NCBI GenBank assembly: GCA_947626775.1
Contig: CANQTL010000006.1
Span: 1 to 64,000 of the forward strand
Length of the DNA stretch: 64,000 bases
Reading direction: 5' to 3'
Origin: an uncultured Lachnospiraceae bacterium
GTDB taxonomy: Bacteria > Bacillota > Clostridia > Lachnospirales > Lachnospiraceae
The notes under the pieces were generated by a model. The model was not told the origin of the DNA and ran no database searches. It worked only from the letters and a program-made list of their open reading frames with translations. Below are positions 57,680 to 64,000 of the stretch, piece by piece. Position numbers and translations under genes: made by a program. Position 1 is the stretch's first letter. Every line of letters begins with the position of its first letter.

Positions 57680-58198
57680 ATGTTTAAGGAAGATCAACTG
57701 ATTATGTGCGGCGGACACGGTGTCTGCCGCGTTGTTACCATTACGGACAATCCGATCGACCGATCGGATAAGGAACGCAAGTACTACGTATTGGAACCGG
57801 TCTTTGAGAAGGGCAGCACCGTCTATACGCCTGTCGATAACGACAAGGTGGTTATGCGCCGGATCATGAACAGGCGGGAGGCGGAAGCGCTGGTAGATCA
57901 GATTACGGAGATCGAGACGGTCTGGATCCAGGAGGAGAAGAGCCGGGAGCAGATGTACAAGGAGGCGATCCGCACCTATGACTGCCAGAGTCTCGTGCGG
58001 ATTATCAAGACGCTCTATCTGCGCAGACAGAGCCGCCTGAAAGAGGGCAAGAAAGTGCTGTCTTCGGATGAACAGTATCTGCACAAGGCGGAAGAGCTCC
58101 TCTACAGCGAGATGTCGCTCGCGCTCTCCATACCTAAGGAAGAGGTGGGAGCATATATCAAAAAAGCTGTTCGCGATAAGGAAAAGGTAACATCTTAA
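57680..58198 (+). CDS. CarD family transcriptional regulator
   Basis: The 172-residue protein has the RNA-polymerase-interacting domain at the N-terminus, MFKEDQLIMCGGHGVCRVVTI with ERKYYVLEPVFEKGSTVYTPVDN, then an all-helical DNA-binding region (75-170) with REQMYKEAIRTYDCQSLVRIIKTLY and EELLYSEMSLALSIPKEEV. CarD stabilises open promoter complexes. GAGGGAG lies upstream of ATG 57680; a longer frame to 57647 has no site. An inverted TATAGT/ACTATA pair (57615-57631) lies in its leader. Confidence 0.92.
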   Translation: MFKEDQLIMCGGHGVCRVVTITDNPIDRSDKERKYYVLEPVFEKGSTVYTPVDNDKVVMRRIMNRREAEALVDQITEIETVWIQEEKSREQMYKEAIRTYDCQSLVRIIKTLYLRRQSRLKEGKKVLSSDEQYLHKAEELLYSEMSLALSIPKEEVGAYIKKAVRDKEKVTS

Positions 58199-58213
58199 AA
58201 ATGAGCAAAATAT

Positions 58214-58239
58214 AAGAGCCGGGCGTTGTCCCGGCTCTT
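58214..58239. terminator. terminator between carD and comFB
   Basis: AAGAGCCGGG (58214-58223) and CCCGGCTCTT (58230-58239) form a perfect 10-bp stem with a 6-base loop. T runs (TATTTTGCTCATTTTT) follow on the minus strand, so it mainly ends the ComFB transcript and perhaps the carD one. Confidence 0.75.
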
Positions 58240-58283
58240 GGTTCGCTCTGTGGGAATTTTGTATGGTATGTATCTGCGGTGCC

Positions 58284-58556
58284 TTACGTGTCGTGTTTGG
58301 GATGCGCGCTGATAATATTGATCGCGTTCATAACGGTCGTCATGACCTCTACTTCCGCCTGCTGTGAAGAATTGTTCAGCTTCTGGAAAAGAGCGCCGGT
58401 ATTGGTCCGCACATACTGCGGCGTCAGTCTGTTGAGCGCGAAAGACGCCATATCCAGACGGCATTTTTCACAGGAACAGACATTCGGCATGGTGGGAAGT
58501 ATCTTGTTGAGCTGATATTCCACAGCCTCCTCCATCATATTTTTCAAACCTTCCAT
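58284..58556 (-). CDS. comFB: late competence development ComFB family protein
   Basis: The 90-residue protein has the ComFB pattern: MEGLKNMMEEAVEYQLNKIL, CSCEKCRLDMASFALNRLTPQYVRTNTGAL, and a helix with AEVEVMTTVMNAINI. The three cysteines (CSCEKC) probably bind zinc. ComFB family members bind cyclic di-AMP or c-di-GMP in some bacteria and are linked to motility or competence; the role here is unknown. GAGGAGG lies upstream of ATG 58556. A longer frame to 58601 is not supported. Confidence 0.88.
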   Translation of the reverse strand: MEGLKNMMEEAVEYQLNKILPTMPNVCSCEKCRLDMASFALNRLTPQYVRTNTGALFQKLNNSSQQAEVEVMTTVMNAINIISAHPKHDT

Positions 58557-58664
58557 CGAAGAATCCTCCTCTTTTGTCTGAAAACGACAAAGCACACACA
58601 TAACATGTTAATACATTTTGACGCAATAATCAATTATTATTTTCGGCGGAGAATGTTTTTCGCC

Positions 58665-58693
58665 TTGCAATTTACAGACAGAAACGGTATTCT
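58665..58693 (+). promoter_or_regulatory. promoter of the ArsP_2-type permease gene
   Basis: TTGCAA (58665-58670), a 17-base spacer and TATTCT (58688-58693) lie about 48 bases ahead of the ATG. Confidence 0.5.
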
Positions 58694-58740
58694 AGTGAGT
58701 AAAGCGATTGGAGCCACAACATAAGGAAGCGAAGTAGAGC

Positions 58741-59583
58741 ATGACGGATGTAATCATAGACAGTCTGACAGACAGCATCAAGCTGCTGCCCTTTCTGTTC
58801 CTCACATACCTTGCCATGGAGTATCTGGAGCACAGAGCCGGGGCGAAGATGCAGGCGGCGATCCGCAGCGCGGGCAAAGGCGGGCCTTTTCTCGGCGCTT
58901 TTCTCGGCGTCTTTCCGCAGTGCGGTTTCTCGGCGGCGGCCTCCAATCTGTACGCGGGAGGGATTATCACGATGGGAACGCTGATGGCGGTGTTTCTGTC
59001 TACCTCCGATGAGATGCTTCCTATTATGATATCCGAGAATGCCGGGATCGGCCTGATGGCCAGAGTGCTCGGCGTGAAATTTGTCGTCGCTGCCGCCGCG
59101 GGTCTGGCGATTGACCGTATCTTTCGCCAAAACAGGGGCGAGGTGAAGATTGATCATCTCTGCGAACAGCGCCGCTGCCATTGTGAGAATGGCATCTGGA
59201 AGTCTGCGCTGCACCATACGATCGAGATTTTTCTCTATATCCTGCTGATTTCTCTGGCGCTGAATCTTGTGATCGCATGGGTAGGAGAAGAGGCGCTTGG
59301 CAGTCTGATCCTGGACCGGCCGATTCTGGGACCGGCGGTTGCGGGGCTGATCGGACTGATCCCGAACTGTGCGGCCTCCGTGATTGTCACGCAGCTGTAT
59401 CTGGACGGGGTGCTGGGGGCGGGCGCGATGATTGCCGGCCTGCTGTCCGGAACAGGGGTCGGTCTGCTGGTGCTGCTGCGGGTGAACGACGACCGCAGGG
59501 AGAATCTTCGTCTGACCGGGCTGCTCTATCTGATCGGCGTGGCGGCGGGAATCGCTGTGGAAGCGCTCGGCATTGTTTTTTGA
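58741..59583 (+). CDS. ArsP_2-type permease (putative manganese or arsenic efflux transporter)
   Basis: The 280-residue protein has eight to ten hydrophobic helices. GVFPQCGFSAAASNLYAGGIITMGTLMAVFLSTSDEMLP around residues 60-98 and LIGLIPNCAASVIVTQLYLDG around 203-223 are two repeats of the Pro-x-Cys type, each with a conserved Cys, typical of the ArsP_2 family often annotated as putative manganese transporter. A cytosolic loop contains CEQRRCHCENG with three cysteines, which may bind metal. The true cargo is unknown. It lies upstream of the convergent tRNA gene. Confidence 0.83.
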   Translation: MTDVIIDSLTDSIKLLPFLFLTYLAMEYLEHRAGAKMQAAIRSAGKGGPFLGAFLGVFPQCGFSAAASNLYAGGIITMGTLMAVFLSTSDEMLPIMISENAGIGLMARVLGVKFVVAAAAGLAIDRIFRQNRGEVKIDHLCEQRRCHCENGIWKSALHHTIEIFLYILLISLALNLVIAWVGEEALGSLILDRPILGPAVAGLIGLIPNCAASVIVTQLYLDGVLGAGAMIAGLLSGTGVGLLVLLRVNDDRRENLRLTGLLYLIGVAAGIAVEALGIVF

Positions 59584-59637
59584 ACAAAAAAAGAACCGAC
59601 CCCGGAGCGCGATCACTCCAAAATCAGTCCTTATAAG

Positions 59638-59710
59638 TGCACCGCCAGGGGCTCGAACCCTGGACACCCTGATTAAGAGTCAGGTGCTCTACCAACTGAG
59701 CTAGCGGTGC
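59638..59710 (-). tRNA. tRNA-Lys (anticodon CTT)
   Basis: On the minus strand the gene starts GCACCGCTAGCTCAGTTGG. It has the acceptor pair GCACCGC/GCGGTGC, a D-arm with AGCTCAGTTGGTAGAGC, an anticodon stem CTGA/TCAG with loop CTCTTAA, and a T-arm CCAGG-GTTCGAG-CCCTGG. The discriminator is A, and CCA is not encoded. The 73-base length and cloverleaf are regular. Confidence 0.96.
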
Positions 59711-59749
59711 GTGTTTGATATGCGCGTGCCGTTCCAACACGCAAGAGTT

Positions 59750-59778
59750 ATTATAGTATAATGTTATTTGCATTGCAA
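59750..59778 (-). promoter_or_regulatory. promoter of the tRNA-Lys gene
   Basis: On the minus strand TTGCAA (59778-59773), a 17-base spacer and a perfect TATAAT (59755-59750) lie about 40 bases upstream of the tRNA 5' end. Confidence 0.65.
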
Positions 59779-59836
59779 GACTTTTTTTGAGAAATTTTTG
59801 GGACATATTTTTTTGACGGATTCGGAGGAATGGATC

Positions 59837-60607
59837 GTGATTTTTGAAAGCCATGCGCATTATGACGACGAGGTGTTCGACGAGGACAGAGAGGAGCTGC
59901 TGCGCTCGCTGGGGGAGCACGGGATCGGATATGTGATCAACGTGGGATCAAGCATTGAGAACTGCAGGCGCACGCTGGCGCTGACAGAACAGTATTCTTT
60001 TGTGTACGGCGCCATGGGCGTGCATCCCAGCGAGACCGGGGAACTTGACGAGGAGAATTTCGCGTGGCTCAGAGCGCAGTGCGCCGCGCCCAAGATCGTG
60101 GCGGTGGGCGAGATCGGTCTGGATTATCACTGGCAGGAGCCGGAAGCCTCCGTGCAGAAGAAATGGTTTGAGAGACAGCTGGAACTGGCGAAAGACACGG
60201 GCCTTCCGGTGATCATTCACTCCCGGGACGCCGCGAAAGACACGCTGGATATTCTGCGGGCGCACGGCGCGGAGGAGATTGGCGGCGTGATCCACTGCTT
60301 CTCTTACGCGAAGGAGATGGCGCGGGAATACCTGGAGATGGGGTATTACTTTGGGATCGGCGGGGTAGTTACATTTAAGAATGCGAAGAAGCTGAAAGAG
60401 GCCGTGCAGTATATTCCGATGGACAGAATCCTTCTGGAGACGGACAGCCCGTATCTGGCGCCGGAGCCGAACCGCGGACAGCGCAACTCGTCGCTGAACC
60501 TCCCCTATGTGGTACAGGCGATCGCGGCGCTGAAAGGGATCGGCTGCGAAGAGGTGGAAGAGATTACGAGCGGCAATGCGAAACGGCTGTTTGGCATAGG
60601 GCAGTAA
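59837..60607 (+). CDS. tatD: TatD family metal-dependent hydrolase (DNase-like)
   Basis: The 256-residue TIM-barrel enzyme has FESHAHYDDE (first metal His pair), GVHPSETGEL, VAVGEIGLDYHW with the metal Glu, VIIHSRDAAKDTL, HCFSYAKEMA and LLETDSPYLAPEPNRGQRN with the metal Asp. TatD proteins act as 3'-5' exonucleases or D-aminoacyl-tRNA-type hydrolases. The GTG at 59837 has GGAGG 9 bases upstream and gives the family length; a frame from 59768 is not used. It precedes rsmA, a common pairing in Firmicutes. Confidence 0.95.
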   Translation: MIFESHAHYDDEVFDEDREELLRSLGEHGIGYVINVGSSIENCRRTLALTEQYSFVYGAMGVHPSETGELDEENFAWLRAQCAAPKIVAVGEIGLDYHWQEPEASVQKKWFERQLELAKDTGLPVIIHSRDAAKDTLDILRAHGAEEIGGVIHCFSYAKEMAREYLEMGYYFGIGGVVTFKNAKKLKEAVQYIPMDRILLETDSPYLAPEPNRGQRNSSLNLPYVVQAIAALKGIGCEEVEEITSGNAKRLFGIGQ

Positions 60608-60662
60608 GCCGGCGCATGACGATGCCCCGGATCATGCCGGACAGGCGGGAAATGGAGGTTCT

Positions 60663-61529
60663 ATGGCGACGCTGGGAAACAGGAGAAGCACGGCGGAGAT
60701 CATACAGAGATACGGTTTTGATGTTCGGAAAAAGTACGGGCAGAATTTTCTCATAGACAACGGCGTATTGGATCGGATCGTGGAAGCAGCAGAGCTGACG
60801 GAAGCAGACTGCGTCCTGGAGATCGGGCCGGGCATTGGCACGCTGACGCAGCGGCTCGCGGAGGAGGCGGGAGAGGTCGTCGCGGTGGAGATCGACAGGG
60901 AACTGATTCCGATTCTGCAGGAGACGCTGGCGGACTACGGCAACGTGACGGTTCTCAACGAGGATATCCTGAAGACGGACATCTGCGGGATCGCACAGCA
61001 GCACGGCGGCAGACCGTTAAAGGTTGTGGCGAATCTTCCGTATTATATTACGACGCCGATCATCATGGCGCTTTTGGAGAGCCGCGCCCCGATAAAGAGC
61101 ATAACGGTCATGGTGCAGAGAGAAGTGGCGGACCGCATGCGCGTTGGCCCGGGATCCAAAGAGTACGGAGCGCTGTCCCTGGCGGTACAGTATTATGCGA
61201 AGCCGGAGATCGTCGCACAGGCGCCCGCGTCCTGCTTCCTGCCGAGGCCGAAGGTTGACAGCACGGTGATCAGACTAACGCGCTATGAACAGCCGCCGGT
61301 AAAGACGAGGGATGAGGACTGGCTTTTCGCCGTGATCCGCGCCTCTTTTAATCAGCGCAGGAAGACGCTGGCGAACGGGTTGGCGAACGCCGGCGGTCTC
61401 GGGCTGCGCAGACAACAGGTGGAGGAGGTTCTCGCCGATATGGGGCTTCCGGCAGCGGTGCGCGGCGAAACATTGACATTAGAACGGTTTGCCGAACTTT
61501 CCGACAGGCTTTACGAACTTCGCGCATAG
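60663..61529 (+). CDS. rsmA: 16S rRNA (adenine1518-N6/adenine1519-N6)-dimethyltransferase
   Basis: The 288-residue enzyme (KsgA) dimethylates two adenines in helix 45 of 16S rRNA. It has KYGQNFLIDNGVLDRIV, VLEIGPGIGTLTQRLAE (AdoMet loop), VEIDRELIP, LKVVANLPYYITTPIIM (catalytic NLPY) and SCFLPRPKVDSTVIRL, with a C-terminal helical lobe. All motifs are complete. GGAGG precedes the ATG. Its place 55 bases after tatD matches the usual tatD-rsmA order. Confidence 0.96.
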   Translation: MATLGNRRSTAEIIQRYGFDVRKKYGQNFLIDNGVLDRIVEAAELTEADCVLEIGPGIGTLTQRLAEEAGEVVAVEIDRELIPILQETLADYGNVTVLNEDILKTDICGIAQQHGGRPLKVVANLPYYITTPIIMALLESRAPIKSITVMVQREVADRMRVGPGSKEYGALSLAVQYYAKPEIVAQAPASCFLPRPKVDSTVIRLTRYEQPPVKTRDEDWLFAVIRASFNQRRKTLANGLANAGGLGLRRQQVEEVLADMGLPAAVRGETLTLERFAELSDRLYELRA

Positions 61530-61647
61530 AATCGTTTTTGGAAAAATATACAAGATAAGGTAATAAACTATCGTGGCATCTCCATATGTTGGTGTATTTT
61601 TAACAGAAAGTTTTCCGAATGGGGATGCTATTTTTATGTTTATTTTA

Positions 61648-61676
61648 TTTACATTAACATGCGGCTATGGTAAACT
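61648..61676 (+). promoter_or_regulatory. promoter of the TPR/AAA-like gene
   Basis: TTTACA (61648-61653), a 17-base spacer and TAAACT (61671-61676) lie about 100 bases ahead of the TTG start. Between rsmA and here, GCATCTCC and GGGGATGC with a long loop are followed by TATTTTTATG, a possible weak rsmA terminator (about 61576-61638). Confidence 0.45.
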
Positions 61677-61772
61677 TAAACAGTGAAAATAGGCATATTA
61701 TACGGAAAAGTGTGCGAAAATGCGGCGTAAAATGCCGGATGGCCGCGGGAATACGATAATGAGGTGACTACC

Positions 61773-64000
61773 TTGGATAAGTATGAATACAAAGTACGGG
61801 CCGACGAGATCAAGACGCTGATCTCGGAAGGAGAGTTTGCGGAAGCCGTCAGTATTGCCGATACGATAGACTGGCGCAGGGTCAAGAGCGTAATGATGCT
61901 CTGTACGATCAGTGATTTATATAAAATCAACAGAAGGTATCAGGAGAGCAGGGATATCCTGCTCCTTGCCTACGAGAAGCATCCTACGGGACGGCTGATC
62001 CTCTATTCGCTGTGCGAGCTTTCCATCAAGCTGGAAGACTATTTACAGGCGATCAAGTACTTTGAAGATTTCGTGCAGGTCGCTCCGAAAGATACGGGGC
62101 GGTATATTTTGCAGTACCGGCTCTATGAGGCGCAGGACGTTGGCCTGGAAGAGCGAATTGCGGTGCTGGAGGAGTTTAAAAAGCGCGATTACAGGGAGAA
62201 ATGGGCCTATGAGCTGGCTTATCTGTATCATCGGATCGGGCTTGCGACCAAATGCGTGGAGGAATGCGACGAGATGTTCCTCTGGTTCGGAGAGGGCAAG
62301 TATGTCGTCAAGGCGCTGGAACTGAAAGCGCTCCATGAACCGCTGAACGAGGACCAGCGGGCCAAATACGACGAGTGGGTCAAAGCGCGCGAGACGCCGG
62401 AAGATGAGCCGGAAACGGATGAACCGGAGGAAAATGACGAAGAGGAAGGCGTGTCCGGCGATACGCAGATTGCGGGCAGAATTTCCCGCGCGGCGGACGA
62501 CGACCGGGAGGTTCCCACAGTGCCGACCACGGAACTCCCGGAAGTCAAGACGATGGATCTGGGACAGTACAATACGATCAACCTACAGATGGCGCTGGCG
62601 GAGAGCATGAAGGAGATTCTGGACGAGGAAGCGCCGCAGGAGACGGTTGAGGAAGAGGCCGGCGCGGAAACGGAGGACAGAAACAGGGACGCCGCTGGGG
62701 AATCTGACGGCGACAGCAATAATAATATAGAAAGCACCGAAGCGGAGAGGGCAGAAGAGCCGGCGGATGATCTGGAGCCGGAGGACGAAGAGGAGGAGCT
62801 GGAAGACGCTGTGACTGCCTCGCTGATCGCGCCGCTTTTGGAGGAGACGGAGGAACTGCCGGCGCCCGGGGAAGTTGAGCGGCAGCTTCAGTCGTCCTCT
62901 ATCGTCCAATTCCCGGAGCAGCCGAAGTCTGTCCGGGAGGAGAGCGCAGCGCAGCGGGAGGCGCCGCCCGCGGCGCAGGAAAGGCCGAAGACCATGAGTA
63001 CGGACGAGCTGAAGCAGATCGGAAGCCAGCTCGCCACGGAGGATACGGTTTCCTTTGACGCGCAGCAGATTGTGGAGCAGATGAAGCAGGAAGCGCAGCG
63101 GGCGGCTGTCTCGCCGGGGGAAATGCTCACGCCTCTGAATGCGTCGCCTTCGCGGTATGATAATTTCCTGTCACAGGAATATGACGGGCAGATCAGTCTT
63201 GTCGTGCCCGAGGCTGCCCGGGTGGAAAAGCAGATCACCGGACAACTCAGCATAGACGATATTATGGCCGAGTGGGAAGAGATGAAGCGGACGAGCCAGG
63301 AGCGGCGCATGGAGGAAGTGCGCCAGCGGATTCTGGCGCATACGGGCAATCTCTTCGCGGATTTTGACGAGGCGACGAAAAACGGCCTCCTGGAGGAGCT
63401 GGAGCGCGCGTTCGTGGCTGCGATTATGAAAGATTCCGGCAAGAAGGCGCCAATCAAGAAAGTTATTCTGCCGGATGACGACGAGAAGATTAACTCTGCG
63501 ATGGATGTGGTGAAGTCGGAGGCCGAGCAGCTTGCGGTGAAGGCGGCGGCATCAAAGAAGCAGGCCGGGGAAGAGAGCGGGGACGCGGAGGAGCCGGAAA
63601 AGATAGAGGAGCCCGCCGGCACGCAGCCTGAGAGCGAAAGCGGCAAGGCGGAAACTCCGGAATCGGAGCCGGAGCAGACGAAAGAGGAGGAAGAGACTTC
63701 GGTTCGGGAAGAGGAGCAGCCGGAGCCGAATCTGCAGGACCGCGAACTGACGGCGGAGGAACAGGAACTGTTCGGACAGTTTACGCATCACCGCAGATCC
63801 AGGCGGCAGCTGGTACATGCGCTGGACAATATGAGTCTCGCGTCCTGCACGGGCAATATCATCGTTTCCGGCGAGGAGGAGATTACCACGCTGACGCTGG
63901 CCAAGGCGCTGATCAAGGAGATGCAGAACAACGACAGCAATTTCTCGGGCAAGGTGGCGAAGGTGTCGGCCAATGTCCTGAACAAAAAGGATGTGGCGGA
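61773..64000 (+). CDS. large TPR and acidic-linker protein with AAA-like C-terminal part (incomplete at window edge)
   Basis: The gene starts at TTG 61773 (GAGGTGA 6 bases upstream) and stays open to the window end, at least 742 codons. Residues 1-205 form helical TPR-like repeats (LISEGEFAEAVSIADTI, YQESRDILLLAYEKHPTG, DYLQAIKYFEDFVQVAPKD). Residues 205-600 are very acidic and low in complexity, with repeated EEPE/EEE and short helices including DGQISLVVPEA and ITGQLSIDDIMAEWEEMK. From about residue 690 GNIIVSGEEEITTLTLAKALIKEM resembles the start of a P-loop AAA module of the CbbX/SpoVK group, though the Walker loop differs from consensus. The domain may be completed past the edge. Function is unknown. 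Confidence 0.75.
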   Translation, partial: MDKYEYKVRADEIKTLISEGEFAEAVSIADTIDWRRVKSVMMLCTISDLYKINRRYQESRDILLLAYEKHPTGRLILYSLCELSIKLEDYLQAIKYFEDFVQVAPKDTGRYILQYRLYEAQDVGLEERIAVLEEFKKRDYREKWAYELAYLYHRIGLATKCVEECDEMFLWFGEGKYVVKALELKALHEPLNEDQRAKYDEWVKARETPEDEPETDEPEENDEEEGVSGDTQIAGRISRAADDDREVPTVPTTELPEVKTMDLGQYNTINLQMALAESMKEILDEEAPQETVEEEAGAETEDRNRDAAGESDGDSNNNIESTEAERAEEPADDLEPEDEEEELEDAVTASLIAPLLEETEELPAPGEVERQLQSSSIVQFPEQPKSVREESAAQREAPPAAQERPKTMSTDELKQIGSQLATEDTVSFDAQQIVEQMKQEAQRAAVSPGEMLTPLNASPSRYDNFLSQEYDGQISLVVPEAARVEKQITGQLSIDDIMAEWEEMKRTSQERRMEEVRQRILAHTGNLFADFDEATKNGLLEELERAFVAAIMKDSGKKAPIKKVILPDDDEKINSAMDVVKSEAEQLAVKAAASKKQAGEESGDAEEPEKIEEPAGTQPESESGKAETPESEPEQTKEEEETSVREEEQPEPNLQDRELTAEEQELFGQFTHHRRSRRQLVHALDNMSLASCTGNIIVSGEEEITTLTLAKALIKEMQNNDSNFSGKVAKVSANVLNKKDVA

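Noticed and set aside
59638-59710. Integration site at the tRNA-Lys gene
   Set aside because: No integrase, no repeated tRNA 3' end and ordinary flanking genes were seen within the window.
1-64000. CRISPR array or insertion sequence
   Set aside because: I saw no regularly spaced direct repeats, no cas genes, no transposase motif and no terminal inverted repeats flanking a gene.

Overview
The window looks like a chromosomal segment of a Gram-positive, moderately high-GC anaerobe of the Clostridia, most likely Lachnospiraceae. Pointers to this are lineage-typical gene types (two FeoA plus FeoB plus a FeoB-associated Cys-rich mini-protein, BlaI/M56 pairs, DUF4173 and DUF2975 proteins, a DUF4358 lipoprotein, GHKL sensor kinase, CarD, ComFB), strong AGGAGG-type ribosome binding sites, frequent TTG/GTG starts and ferredoxin/flavodoxin redox genes. 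Taxonomy is inference from gene content; no rRNA is present. One tRNA gene (Lys, CTT) is seen. No CRISPR array, prophage or insertion sequence was recognised.

Layout. 1-3.4 kb: a flavin/iron-sulfur redox group (CMD-family protein, a broken lipoprotein flavodoxin, aldo/keto reductase with two 4Fe-4S motifs, flavodoxin, iron-sulfur flavoprotein-like reductase). 3.4-5.8 kb: an AT-rich patch with a Schlafen/AlbA_2-type ATP-binding protein and a RelB/RelE-type toxin-antitoxin operon whose promoter carries a dyad. 5.8-17.1 kb: galactokinase, ABC and MATE exporters, a DUF2975-XRE-DUF4173 operon, exonuclease III followed by a CotH-type kinase, and a C39-like peptidase. 17.2-29.3 kb: a cell-surface glycan locus containing a class II aldolase, a protein with two nucleotidyltransferase domains in tandem, a DUF4358 lipoprotein, an MBOAT acyltransferase with its SGNH-like partner, a membrane glycosyltransferase fused to a phosphoribulokinase/uridine-kinase-like domain, a HAD hydrolase, a GT2 glycosyltransferase, a small GDPD-like barrel and a GT-C glycosyltransferase. 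I consider this the best candidate for an undescribed system.

29.4-41 kb: murG, pgi, a SIMPL-domain lipoprotein, the feo ferrous-iron operon under two near-perfect 18-bp operators, and a MoxR-DUF58-membrane-protein operon ending with a proline/threonine-rich lipoprotein. 41-49 kb: BlaI-type repressor with an M56 metallopeptidase fused to an M23 peptidase, a GHKL histidine kinase, a membrane-anchored sulfatase-like phosphoglycan enzyme, and an ECF sigma/anti-sigma pair. The sulfatase-like gene and the anti-sigma gene each contain a run of nine G residues. 49-51.8 kb: a visibly AT-richer EcoRII-like restriction-modification cassette with Vsr, whose methyltransferase begins with a ribbon-helix-helix domain. 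51.8-64 kb: SdpI/SdpR pair, 3-methyladenine glycosylase, 2-hydroxyacid dehydrogenase, EAL-HDOD protein, adenosylhomocysteinase, CarD, ComFB, an ArsP_2-type permease, tRNA-Lys, TatD, RsmA and the 5' part of a long TPR/acidic/AAA-like protein that runs off the window.

How the parts may work together: the surface-glycan locus, the CotH kinase, the sulfatase-like enzyme, MurG, the M56-M23 protein and the MoxR/DUF58 operon all concern the envelope, so much of the window appears devoted to building, decorating and sensing the cell surface. All promoter, operator and terminator calls are from reading the sequence and have not been tested experimentally.
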